Source: CAVROT01 sp963722905 (GTDB lineage: Bacteria > Pseudomonadota > Alphaproteobacteria > Rhodobacterales > Rhodobacteraceae). Taken from it: a stretch of DNA of 64,000 nt. Within the stretch, counting starts at the first letter, position 1. The number at the start of each line of letters is the position of its first letter. The notes under the pieces are model-generated. The model was not told where the DNA came from and searched no databases. It saw nothing but the letters and a program-made list of their open reading frames with translations. The position numbers were made by a program, and so were the translations under genes. Where the stretch lies: assembly GCA_963722905.1 (NCBI GenBank), contig CAVROT010000001.1:124001-188000 (forward strand). Reading direction: 5' to 3'. This document shows positions 7,751 through 16,700 of the stretch, piece after piece.

Positions 7751-9175
7751 TCACGATGGGCCGTCCTTCGACAGCAGGCCGAACTTGCGTAGCTTGACGT
7801 AGAGCGACTGGCGCGAAAGGCCCAGCATCTCGGCCGCGGCGACGCGGTTGTTGCCTGTCAGCTCGATCGCCGTCTCGATGCACATCTTCTCGACCACGTC
7901 GGTGGTCTGGGCGACGATGTCCTTCAGGGTGGAGCTGCCGACGAGGTCCATCACGGGGCGCGGTCCTGCGGTGGGGGCTGTGGCAGCGGCCGGCATCCTG
8001 ACGGCCTCGCCCACCGCCGCGTCGCGCATCACGAAGGCCACGCAGGGCGCGGTGCCGTCCGCCAGCCACGTGGCCGAGATCGAGACGGGGCGCTGTCCGC
8101 CGTATTCTCCCACGATCCGCGTGGAATAGAGCCGCATCTTGCCCGCGCGCGCTGCGTTCTCCAGCAGCACCCGCTGATCGACCGGTCCGCGCGACAGGAA
8201 ATCGCCCAGCATCCGTCCCTTCACCGCGCCGGCGTCGGTACCGTCCACGAGGTTCAGGAACGCCTCGTTCGTCGCCGTGATCGTGCCGTTCCGGTCCGTC
8301 ATCGCGATGGCGTCCGACCCCGCCTCATAGAGCGCCACGAGGTTCCGGGTATAGTCGTCGCCGGGCGTGTCGGGCGTATCGGCGGCGGCGAGCCGGCACA
8401 GCAGCAGGCGTTCGCCCGCCGCGCGGAAGAGAGTGGGATGCGCGACGACGCGCCGGCCCGACTGCGCCACGTCCAGGGGAACGCTGCCATGCCCCTCGCC
8501 CTGCGCCGCGACGGTCAGCCTGTCGATGGCCCGCGCCGCGTCCGGCCCGGCAAGCTCGGCCGCCAGCGCGCGGCCCATGAGAGCCTCGCGGGACTTGCCC
8601 AGCAGGCGGGCGGCGGCCAGGTTCATCTCGGTGATCCTGCCGGTGCCGACCGACACGAACGCGACGGCGTCCTGAGTCTGGCCCAGCAGGACCTGGAACC
8701 GGGTATCGTACTCCCGCTGGCTTTCGTAGTCGCGCTCCAGCGCCATCTGCGCCTTCACGAGTTGCTGCTGCATCTCGGCGATGGGCCGCAGGTCGCGCCC
8801 CAGCATCAGGATCGCGCCGTCCGGGCCGATCCGGTGCAGGGTGTAGTTGATCGGGAACTCCCAATCGGCCGTGGTGTCGATATGGTTCAGCTCGATCGGG
8901 CGGGACGTCTGCGCGGTGTCGAGATAGGTGGCCAACGCGCGGTCGAACTTGGGAACGCTCTCGACGGTCAGGAACTCGCGCACGTCGCGACGCTCCCACT
9001 TGGTAAGGTCCGCGTAGCTGCGGTGGATGGGGTTGGCGAGGACCGAAAGGACTTGGCCCTGCGACGAGATGACGATTGCGATATCGGCCAGCGTGGCGAT
9101 GATGTCGCCCAGGATATCGGGCCCGATCAGCGGTATCGCCCCGCTCGCCCAATATTTCGTGCCCCGGGATGTCAT
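7751..9175 (-). CDS. ppsR: Redox/light-responsive repressor PpsR (CrtJ)
   Basis: PpsR represses bch, crt and puc genes under aerobic or high-light conditions by binding TGT-N12-ACA boxes. The 474-residue protein has an N-terminal region plus PAS domains (LADIAIVISSQGQVLSVLAN, then TQDAVAFVSVGTGRITEMN and GSDAIAMTDRNGTITATNE). It ends in a Fis-type helix-turn-helix (AAEMLGLSRQSLYVKLRKFG). The two redox cysteines of the family appear conserved: Cys260 (LLLCRLA) and Cys432 in the HTH (EKMCIETA). The frame extends to a TTG at 9193, but the ATG at 9175 matches the family N-terminus. It lies between bchG and aerR, with the antirepressor directly upstream. It is probably transcribed from the aerR side. 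Confidence 0.97.
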   Translation of the reverse strand: MTSRGTKYWASGAIPLIGPDILGDIIATLADIAIVISSQGQVLSVLANPIHRSYADLTKWERRDVREFLTVESVPKFDRALATYLDTAQTSRPIELNHIDTTADWEFPINYTLHRIGPDGAILMLGRDLRPIAEMQQQLVKAQMALERDYESQREYDTRFQVLLGQTQDAVAFVSVGTGRITEMNLAAARLLGKSREALMGRALAAELAGPDAARAIDRLTVAAQGEGHGSVPLDVAQSGRRVVAHPTLFRAAGERLLLCRLAAADTPDTPGDDYTRNLVALYEAGSDAIAMTDRNGTITATNEAFLNLVDGTDAGAVKGRMLGDFLSRGPVDQRVLLENAARAGKMRLYSTRIVGEYGGQRPVSISATWLADGTAPCVAFVMRDAAVGEAVRMPAAATAPTAGPRPVMDLVGSSTLKDIVAQTTDVVEKMCIETAIELTGNNRVAAAEMLGLSRQSLYVKLRKFGLLSKDGPS

Positions 9176-9218
9176 GCGGCCAGCGCCTTCCAACTCGCGA
9201 CCCAGCGCCGCAATCGGG

Positions 9219-10028
9219 TTAGATGTGGTTGGGGCGGGCTGTCGTCAACCCGCAATGCTGCAATGCCGCATCGAGATCGCTGGTCACCAGGTCGACGCCC
9301 GTGACAGCACGTATGTCGATACCGCCGCGATCGACCGCGATGCCGCCCAGCACCAGCGGGGGTAGGTCGACGAAGTCGCGGCGCATGGCGGCAACCGTCC
9401 GGGTCAGGTGCAGGACGTTCTCGTCGACCGTGGCCGACATGAAGATCGCGTCGAAGCAGGTGGCGCGGATCGCCTCGATCACCTCGGCATCGTCGGCGCC
9501 CATCGAGACCTGGACCGTGTAGCCGCGGCGCCGAAGCTGGCTGGCCAGGACCATGATGCCGAGGGTGTGATCCGACGCGCGCGATCCCAGCAGCAAGAGC
9601 GCCGCGTCGCCGGCCGAGCCATCGTCCGCGCGGCGACGGTCCTGATCGAAATGGCCGATCTCGCGCAGCAGGTACTGCAGGCGCGACGTGCCGATGGTGA
9701 CGGCGGAGAAGCTCATCGTGTCGTCGGTCCAGCCGTCGCCCATGCGACGCGCGACCTCGGGGATGATGACGTCGCAGATGCGGTCGGGGGCGACGCCCTC
9801 GGCCAGCAGGTCGCGGGCGACGGCGCCGCAGCGCAGCGGGTCGCTACCCGTGGCGGCAACGAAGATCCGCTCGATCGCGACCTCGTCCAGCTCTGCGGGA
9901 TCCGGGGGGACGTTCATCCCGCCGCGCCGCCGGGCGACTTCCGCCAGGGCTGCCGAGGCGACATCGTCGAGGGCCCGGTGCGAAAGGAATGGGACTGGCT
10001 CACTGTTCTTTCTCTGTAGACCGGCCAT
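9219..10028 (-). CDS. aerR: Cobalamin-binding antirepressor AerR (PpaA)
   Basis: AerR/PpaA binds cobalamin and antagonises CrtJ/PpsR, coupling light and vitamin B12 status to photosynthesis gene expression. The 269-residue protein has an N-terminal helical domain (RIFVAATGSDPLRCGAVARD) and a C-terminal B12-binding Rossmann-like domain (LLLGSRASDHTLGIMVLASQ, followed by GYTVQVSMGADDAEVIEAI and the ATVDENVLHL segment). The open frame runs back to 10253, but the ATG at 10028 is preceded by a good GGGGGAGGGAACG site, and a PpsR box lies inside the longer reading, so the short start is correct. Its promoter region carries PpsR boxes, so its expression is probably controlled by its own target. Confidence 0.93.
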   Translation of the reverse strand: MAGLQRKNSEPVPFLSHRALDDVASAALAEVARRRGGMNVPPDPAELDEVAIERIFVAATGSDPLRCGAVARDLLAEGVAPDRICDVIIPEVARRMGDGWTDDTMSFSAVTIGTSRLQYLLREIGHFDQDRRRADDGSAGDAALLLLGSRASDHTLGIMVLASQLRRRGYTVQVSMGADDAEVIEAIRATCFDAIFMSATVDENVLHLTRTVAAMRRDFVDLPPLVLGGIAVDRGGIDIRAVTGVDLVTSDLDAALQHCGLTTARPNHI

Positions 10029-10100
10029 CGTTCCCTCCCCCAAAGGCGCGTGGCCTGGCGTCCCGCTCGGCGGCGGATGGCGCGGCTGCACGATGACACG

Positions 10101-10129
10101 ATCATCCAAAAGCCCGCGCTCCCTGTCAA
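10101..10129 (-). promoter_or_regulatory. Probable sigma70-type promoter for aerR-ppsR
   Basis: Read on the minus strand: TTGACA (10129-10124), 17-bp spacer, GATGAT (10106-10101). The -35 is perfect; the -10 is weak. The -35 hexamer lies inside the PpsR box at 10124-10141, about 70 nt before the aerR ATG. Confidence 0.5.
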
Positions 10130-10141
10130 AGAAAATTGACA
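10124..10141. promoter_or_regulatory. PpsR/CrtJ box on the aerR side of the divergent region
   Basis: TGTCAAAGAAAATTGACA is a perfect TGT-N12-ACA site with a six-base dyad (TGTCAA and TTGACA). It overlaps the -35 hexamer of the proposed aerR promoter, so PpsR bound here would directly compete with RNA polymerase. Confidence 0.9.
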
Positions 10142-10242
10142 GGTGGCGCGAAGATTCCTGTTCCGGATACGCGAAAATGGCGAATATCGGCGCAAGCGGC
10201 GGCAATGACGGTCGAAATGCACCCGGAGGCTGACGGCCAAAG

Positions 10243-10260
10243 TGTAAATCCAAGTTGACA
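10243..10260. promoter_or_regulatory. PpsR/CrtJ box on the bchF side of the divergent region
   Basis: TGTAAATCCAAGTTGACA is a perfect TGT-N12-ACA site. Its last six bases are the -35 hexamer TTGACA of the proposed bchF promoter. Its centre is 119 bp from that of the aerR-side box, a distance compatible with looping between two PpsR tetramers. Confidence 0.9.
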
Positions 10261-10283
10261 GTCTGCGAATCCCGGTCTTAGAT
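10255..10283 (+). promoter_or_regulatory. Probable sigma70-type promoter of the bchF superoperon
   Basis: TTGACA (10255-10260), 17-bp spacer, TTAGAT (10278-10283), about 49 bp before the bchF ATG. The -35 is embedded in a PpsR box, the arrangement expected for a bch promoter repressed by PpsR. Confidence 0.62.
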
Positions 10284-10331
10284 CGAAGGCATCGGACGGC
10301 CCCGGCTCGGGGCAGGAACGGGACCGCCACC

Positions 10332-10847
10332 ATGATTACCGCCACAGCCCCCGCCGGACGCGCCGACGACGCGCGGCGGCCACTCTACACCCCAGAAGAG
10401 CGCGCGCGCCGCGACGCGAGCCCCTGGACGCTGGTACAGGGCATCCTCGCGCCGGTGCAGTTCCTCGTCTTCGCCGTCTCCCTTGCCCTCGTCCTGCGCT
10501 ACCTGATCGCCGGCGAGGGCTACGCGCTTGCCACGTGGTCGGTCGTGGTCAAGACCGGCGCGCTCTATCTCATCATGGTCACCGGTGCGATCTGGGAAAA
10601 GGTCGTCTTCGGCCGCTACCTCCTTGCGCCGGCGTTCTTCTGGGAGGACGTGTTCAGCTTCGCCGTCATCGCGCTGCACACCGCCTATCTGCTGGCGCTC
10701 TTGGGTGGCCTGCTGGCACCCGTGCCGCTGATGCTGCTGGCGCTGGCCGCCTATGCCGCCTACGTCGTCAACGCCGCGCAGTTCGTGCTCAAGCTGCGGG
10801 CGGCCCGCCTCGACATGGCCGCCGCGGGTGCCGGGGTGCCGGCATGA
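10332..10847 (+). CDS. bchF: 3-vinyl bacteriochlorophyllide hydratase
   Basis: BchF hydrates the C3 vinyl group to hydroxyethyl on the route from chlorophyllide to bacteriochlorophyllide a. The 171-residue membrane protein shows the family sequence YTPEERARRDASPWTLVQGI at residues 20-39, four hydrophobic segments, and the conserved GAIWEKVVFGRYLLAPAFFW and WEDVFSFAVIALHTAYL stretches. It is the first gene of the large superoperon, with the promoter and PpsR box immediately upstream. Its stop overlaps the bchN start (ATGA), implying translational coupling. Confidence 0.96.
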   Translation: MITATAPAGRADDARRPLYTPEERARRDASPWTLVQGILAPVQFLVFAVSLALVLRYLIAGEGYALATWSVVVKTGALYLIMVTGAIWEKVVFGRYLLAPAFFWEDVFSFAVIALHTAYLLALLGGLLAPVPLMLLALAAYAAYVVNAAQFVLKLRAARLDMAAAGAGVPA

Positions 10848-12142
10848 ACGCGATGCCGCCCCCCGCCGCCGGGTGCCGCACCGCACCCTTGCTCAAGCAG
10901 CGCGGCCAGCGCGAGGTCTTCTGCGGGCTCACCGGGATCATCTGGCTGCATCGCAAGATGCAGGACGCGTTCTTCCTCGTCGTGGGGTCGCGCACCTGCG
11001 CGCACCTGCTGCAATCGGCCGCCGGTGTCATGATCTTCGCCGAGCCGCGCTTCGCCACCGCCATCCTTGAGGAGGGCGACCTGGCCGGCCTCAACGACGC
11101 TCAGGATGAGCTGGACCGCACCGTCGCGCAGCTGCTGGAGCGTCGTCCCGACATCCGCCAGCTCTTCCTTGTCGGATCCTGCCCGTCCGAGGTGATCAAG
11201 CTGGACCTGTCGCGCGCCGCCGAACGGCTGAGCGCCGCGCACGCCCCGGCGGTGCGGGTGCTGAACTATTCCGGCTCGGGCATCGAGACGACGTTCACCG
11301 AGGGCGAGGATGCGTGCCTCGCCGCGATGGTTCCTGCTCTGCCCGCGTCTGACGCGCGCGAGCTGGTGATCGCGGGCGCGCTGCCCGACGTGGTCGAGGA
11401 CCAGATGCTGGGCCTGCTCGCCGATCTGGGGATCGGCCCGGTCCGCTGCCTGCCGGCCCGGTCGCGCGACGCCGAGGTCGGGATCGGCGAGAACACCGTC
11501 TTCGCGCTGGTCCAGCCCTTCCTGGGCGAGACCTGCGCCGCTCTCCAGCGCCGCAAGGCCCGCCATATCGCGGCGCCCTTCCCCTTCGGCGCAGAAGGCA
11601 CGACCGCCTGGCTGCGCGCCGTCGCGACCGAATTCGGCGTCGACGACGCCGCGTTCGACCGGGTCGTCGCGGCCCCCCGCGACCGGGCGCGCCGCGCCGT
11701 GGCACAGGCGGCCGCGCCGCTGGATGGCCGGTCGGTGTTCTTCTTCCCCGACAGCCAGCTGGAAATCCCGCTGGCCCGCTTCCTGACCGCCGAATGCGGC
11801 ATGGCCGCCATCGAGGTCGGCAGCCCCTACATCCACGACGCCATCCACGGCCCCGACCTCGACCTGCTGCCCGCAGGCCCCACGATCAGCGAGGGCCAGG
11901 ACGTCGACCTGCAACTCGACCGCGCCCGCGCGGCCCGGCCCGACCTCACCGTCTGCGGCCTCGGACTCGCCAACCCGCTCGAGGCCGAGGGCCTGACGAC
12001 CAAATGGGCCATCGAGCTCGTCTTCACCCCAGTCCACTTCTACGAGCAGGCCGGCGACCTCGCCGCGCTCTTCGCGCGCCCGCTGCGCCGCAAGGCGCTG
12101 ACCCCCGGCATCGCCCCCGCCGCCATGGAGGCCGCCCGATGA
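10844..12142 (+). CDS. bchN: Dark-operative protochlorophyllide reductase subunit N
   Basis: BchN and BchB form the catalytic NB protein, which reduces ring D of protochlorophyllide with electrons from BchL. The 432-residue protein has the three cysteines that ligate the NB [4Fe-4S] cluster: Cys27 (EVFCGLTG), Cys52 (SRTCAHLL) and Cys113 (VGSCPSEV). They are one residue off the Rhodobacter numbering. The nitrogenase-like fold motif FLVGSCPSEVIKLDL is intact. The frame is open upstream into bchF, but the ATG at 10844 overlaps the bchF stop and fits the family N-terminus. A hairpin separates it from bchB. Confidence 0.97.
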   Translation: MNAMPPPAAGCRTAPLLKQRGQREVFCGLTGIIWLHRKMQDAFFLVVGSRTCAHLLQSAAGVMIFAEPRFATAILEEGDLAGLNDAQDELDRTVAQLLERRPDIRQLFLVGSCPSEVIKLDLSRAAERLSAAHAPAVRVLNYSGSGIETTFTEGEDACLAAMVPALPASDARELVIAGALPDVVEDQMLGLLADLGIGPVRCLPARSRDAEVGIGENTVFALVQPFLGETCAALQRRKARHIAAPFPFGAEGTTAWLRAVATEFGVDDAAFDRVVAAPRDRARRAVAQAAAPLDGRSVFFFPDSQLEIPLARFLTAECGMAAIEVGSPYIHDAIHGPDLDLLPAGPTISEGQDVDLQLDRARAARPDLTVCGLGLANPLEAEGLTTKWAIELVFTPVHFYEQAGDLAALFARPLRRKALTPGIAPAAMEAAR

Positions 12143-12187
12143 CCCGCCTCCGCGTGCCCTTTCATCCTGTCGAAAATACTCCGGGGT

Positions 12188-12204
12188 CCGGGGCAGCGCC
12201 CCGG
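12188..12204 (+). other. Hairpin in the bchN-bchB spacer
   Basis: A perfect 7-bp stem, CCGGGGC (12188-12194) and GCCCCGG (12198-12204), with an AGC loop lies in the 73-bp gap between bchN and bchB, inside an otherwise tightly packed operon. The preceding sequence CGAAAATACTCCGG is similar, in reverse complement, to the GGATATTT element at 3564 and 51208. It may tune transcription or mRNA stability. Confidence 0.55.
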
Positions 12205-12215
12205 TCCGTCGCCGC

Positions 12216-13748
12216 ATGAAGCTTGCCGTCTGGACATACGAGGGCCCGCCGCACGTGGGCGCCATGCGCGTCGCCACCGGCATGCGCGGTCTGCACTACG
12301 TCCTGCACGCGCCGCAGGGCGACACCTATGCCGACCTTCTTTTCACCATGATCGAACGGCGCAATCACCGCCCGCCCGTCACCTATACCACCTTCCAGGC
12401 CCGCGACCTCGGGTCGGACACCGCGCAGCTCTTCCAGGACGCCTGCCGCGATGCCTACGAGCGGTTTCGCCCGCAGGCGATCATCGTCGGCGCCTCCTGC
12501 ACGGCCGAGCTGATCCAGGACGATCCCGGCGGTCTGGCCGAGCTGATGGGCCTGCCCGTCCCGGTCATCCCGCTGGAGCTGCCCTCCTACCAGCGGCGCG
12601 AGAACTTCGGCGCCGACGAGACATTCTTCCAGATCGTCCGCACCCTGGCGCAGCCCTGCGACCGCACCGCGCGCCCGTCATGCAACATCCTGGGCCCCAC
12701 CGCGCTGGGGTTCCGCCACCGCGACGACATCACCGAGCTCACGGGGCTGCTGCACGAGATGGGCGTCGACGTGAACGTTACCGCGCCGATGGGCTCCACG
12801 CCCGCCGACATCGCCCGCCTGCCGGCGGCGCATTTCAACGTCCTGCTCTACCCAGAGACGGCCGAGACCGCCGCGCGCTGGCTGGAGAAGACGCACGGCC
12901 AGCCCTTCACGAAGACGGTGCCCATCGGCGTCGGCGCCACCCGCGCCTTCCTGGCCGAGGTCGCGCAACTGACCGGCATCGCAGGCGCGCCAGACGACAG
13001 CCGGCTGCGGCTGCCCTGGTATTCGCGCAGCGTCGACAGCACCTACCTGACCGGAAAGCGGGTCTTCGTCTTCGGCGACGGCACCCACGCCATGGCCGCC
13101 GCGCGGATCGCAAAGGACGAGATGGGGTTCGAGGTCGCGGGCCTTGGCTGCTACAACCGCGAACAGGCCCGCCCGGTGCGCGCCCTGGCGCGCGAGATGG
13201 GCGTCGAGGCGCTGATCACCGACGACTACCTGGAGGTCGAGCGCACCATCGAGGCGCTGGCGCCCGAGCTGATCCTCGGCACCCAGATGGAGCGTCACAT
13301 CGGCAAGCGTCTGGGCATCCCCTGCGCCGTCATCTCCGCGCCCGTCCACGTCCAGGATTTCCCCGCCCGCTATTCCCCCCAGGTCGGGTTCGAGGGCGCC
13401 AACGTCATCTTCGACACATGGGTGCACCCGCTGGTCATGGGGCTGGAAGAGCACCTGCTGCACATGTTCCGCGACGATTTCGAGTTCCACGACGCCGCGG
13501 GCGCCTCGCATCACGGCGGCAAGGCGGTGCCGGCGCCGCAGGAGGAACCAGCAGCCCCGGAAGCGGCACCCGCCGGCGGCACGGACGTGGTCGTCTGGCT
13601 GGCCGCCGCCGAGGCCGAGCTGAAGAAGATCCCGTTCTTCGTGCGCGGCAAGGCCCGCCGTAACACCGAGGCCTTCGCGGCCACCCGCGGCGTGCGCGAG
13701 ATCAGCGTCGAGACCCTGTACGAGGCGAAGGCACATTATGCGCGATGA
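12216..13748 (+). CDS. bchB: Dark-operative protochlorophyllide reductase subunit B
   Basis: BchB is the second NB subunit and donates the unusual aspartate ligand. In this 510-residue protein Asp36 (PQGDTYAD) and Cys95 (VGASCTAEL) are both in the known positions. The body is nitrogenase-like. A Pro/Ala-rich linker around residues 430-460 precedes the C-terminal domain LKKIPFFVRGKARRNTEAFA, typical of BchB. The start at 12216 (MKLAVWTYEGPPHVG) is the family start, although its ribosome site is poor. The last 11 nt overlap bchH. Confidence 0.97.
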   Translation: MKLAVWTYEGPPHVGAMRVATGMRGLHYVLHAPQGDTYADLLFTMIERRNHRPPVTYTTFQARDLGSDTAQLFQDACRDAYERFRPQAIIVGASCTAELIQDDPGGLAELMGLPVPVIPLELPSYQRRENFGADETFFQIVRTLAQPCDRTARPSCNILGPTALGFRHRDDITELTGLLHEMGVDVNVTAPMGSTPADIARLPAAHFNVLLYPETAETAARWLEKTHGQPFTKTVPIGVGATRAFLAEVAQLTGIAGAPDDSRLRLPWYSRSVDSTYLTGKRVFVFGDGTHAMAAARIAKDEMGFEVAGLGCYNREQARPVRALAREMGVEALITDDYLEVERTIEALAPELILGTQMERHIGKRLGIPCAVISAPVHVQDFPARYSPQVGFEGANVIFDTWVHPLVMGLEEHLLHMFRDDFEFHDAAGASHHGGKAVPAPQEEPAAPEAAPAGGTDVVVWLAAAEAELKKIPFFVRGKARRNTEAFAATRGVREISVETLYEAKAHYAR

Positions 13749-16700
13749 CGTCCACATGAACGGCGCGGACCGCGCGGTGGCGCCCTACCGGGTCGTCATC
13801 CTGACGCTGGACAGCCACGCCGCCGGCCCCGCCGAACGGGTGGCGCCGCGCCTCGCGCAGGACTTCCCGGGCCTCACGGTCGCCATCCACGCGGCCGCCG
13901 AATGGGGCGAGAGCCCGGCGGCGCTGCACGAGGCGCGGCAGGCCATCGCGCGCGCCGACCTGATCGTCGTCAACCTGCTCTTCCTCGAAGAACACGTCGC
14001 CGCCATCCTGCCCGACCTCGCCGCGCGGCGGCCCCGGTGCGACGCGCTGGTCGGCGTCGTCGCCGACACGTCCATCGTCAAGCTGACCAAGATGGGGTCG
14101 CTCGACATGTCGCGGCCCGCTTCGGGGGTCATGGCCCTCCTCAAACGGCTCAAGCCGCAGCCGAAGGCCAAGGGCGGCGCTGGCGCCGGGCAGATGAAGA
14201 TGCTGCGCCGGATCCCCAAGATCCTGCGCCTGATCCCCGGCAAGAGCCAGGACCTGCGCGAATGGTTCCTGGCCATGCAGTACTGGCTGGGCGGGTCCGA
14301 CGACAACATCGAGAACATGCTGCGAAGCCTCGTGGGCCGCTATGCCGACCGCCCCGAATGGGGCGATGTGCGCGCCGCCGCGCCCATCGAATACCCCGAC
14401 GTCGGTCTCTACCACCCCGACCTGCCGGGCCACCACATCACCACCGACGCCGCCGACCTTCCGCGCCCGGCGAACGCCCGCGGCACCGTCGGGCTGCTGA
14501 TGCTGCGGTCCTACATTCTGTCGTCGGACTGCGGGCATTACGACGCCGTCATCCGCGCGTTCGAGGCGCAGGGCCTCGCGGTGATCCCGGGCTTCGCCGG
14601 CGGTCTGGACGGGCGGCCCGCGATCGAACGCTACATGGCCGGGATCGACACGCTGGTGTCGCTGACCGGGTTCAGCCTCGTGGGCGGACCGGCCTACAAC
14701 GACAGCGCGGCGGCGGCCGAGACGCTGGGCGCGCTGGACGTGCCCTATGTCGGCGCGCAGCCGCTGGAGTTCCAGACTCTGGGACAATGGGCCGGCAGCG
14801 CGCAGGGCCTCGGCCCCGTCGAGACGACGATGCTGGTGGCCCTGCCCGAGATCGACGGCGCGTCCAACCCCACCGTCTTCGCCGGCCGGCACGGGGCCGC
14901 TGGCTGCGACGGCTGCGCCCACCGCTGCCGCGCCGCCGGCACCGCAAAGGCGATGGCGCCCTGCCACGAACGTATCGCCGTGCTGGCCGAGAAGACCGCG
15001 CGACTGGCCATGCTCCGCGCCAAGCGCAACGCCGACAAGACGGTCGGCATCGTCCTCTTCGGCTTCCCGCCCAACGCGGGGGCGGTCGGCACCGCGGCCT
15101 ATCTGTCGGTGTTCGAGAGCCTGCACAACACGCTGCACCGGATGCGGGCCGAGGGCTACGACGTGACGCCGCCGGCCACCGTGGACGACCTGCGCGCCGC
15201 CGTGCTGAAGGGCAACGCCGCGCGGTACGGGCAGGAGGCCAACGTCGCCGCGACCCTGCCCGCCGACCGGATCGTGGCCGAATGCCCCTGGCTGGACGAG
15301 GTCGAGGCCGTGTGGGGCCCGGCGCCCGGCAAGGTCATGTCGGACGGGCGCGGCGTCTTCGTGCTGGGCGCGCAGTTCGGAAAGGTGTTCGTCGGCATCC
15401 AGCCGACCTTCGGCTACGAAGGCGACCCGATGCGCCTGCTCTTCGAACGGGGCTTCGCGCCGACCCACGCCTTCACCGGGTTCTATCACTGGCTCAAGCA
15501 CGACCTGAAGGCTGACGTCCTGCTGCACTTCGGAATGCACGGCGCGCTCGAATTCATGCCGGGCAAGCAGGCGGGCCTCGGCGCCGCCGACTGGCCGGAC
15601 CGCCTGATCGGCGCGCTGCCCAACGTCTATCTCTACGCCGCGAACAACCCCTCCGAGGCGACCCTGGCCAAACGCCGGTCGAACGCGGTGACGGTGACCC
15701 ACCTGACGCCGCCGCTGGCCGCCGCGGGGCTCTACCGCGGGCTCGTGGACCTCAAGGACAGCGTCACCCGCTGGCGCGAGATGCCGCGCGGCGACGCGGG
15801 CCGCGACGGGCTGGAGGCGCTGATCGCCGATCAGGCCGCGCTTGTCGATCTGGACGGGTCGGACCCGGCGACGCTGTGGCTGACCCTGCTGGAGACCGAA
15901 GAGGCGCTGATGCCCAGCGGCCTGCACGTCGTGGGCCGGCACATGACCGCCGCCCAGCGCGCCGACACCGTGGCGCTGATGACGGATGCCACGGCCGAGG
16001 AACGCCAGCGCGCCGATGCGCTGCTGCGGGACGACAGCGAATTGCCGGCGCTGATGCGCGCCCTCTCGGCGCGGTTCATCGCGCCGGTGCCGGGCGGCGA
16101 TCTGATCCGCAACCCGCAGATCCTGCCCACCGGTCGCAATATCCACGCCTTCGACCCGTTCCGCATGCCCACCGCCTTCGCGATGCAGGACGGCGCACGG
16201 CAGGCGCGCGTGCTGCTGGAGACCCATGCGACGCTGCCGCGCACCGTGGCGCTGGTCCTGTGGGGGTCCGACAACATCAAGTCCGACGGCGGCCCGATCG
16301 CGCAGGCGCTGGCCCTGATGGGGTGCCGCCCGCGCTTCGACAATTACGGCCGGCTGGCCGGCGCCGACCTGGTGCCGCTGGCCGAACTGGGGCGCCCCCG
16401 CATCGACGTCATCATGACGCTTTCGGGGATCTTCCGCGACCTGCTGCCGCTTCAGACCCGGATGCTGGCCGAGGCCGCGCTGAAATGCGCCGAAGCCGAC
16501 GAGCCGGCCGAGATGAACTTCGTCCGCGCCCACGCCCTCAAGCACGCGGCAGAGACCGGCTGCGACCTGGCCGAGGCCGCGCTGCGCGTCTTCTCGAACG
16601 CCGAAGGGGCCTACGGGTCGAACGTGAACCAGCTGGTCGACAGCGGCGCCTTCGGCGACGAGGACGAGCTGGCCGACGCCTACCAGAACCGCAAGTCCTT

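Noticed and set aside
10029..10253. 75-codon upstream extension of aerR
   Set aside because: It would place a PpsR operator and the -35 element inside coding sequence; the ATG at 10028 has a strong GGAGGG site.
12139..12219. Short ORF between bchN and bchB
   Set aside because: About 27 codons with no ribosome site, running through the hairpin and into the bchB start; no protein character.
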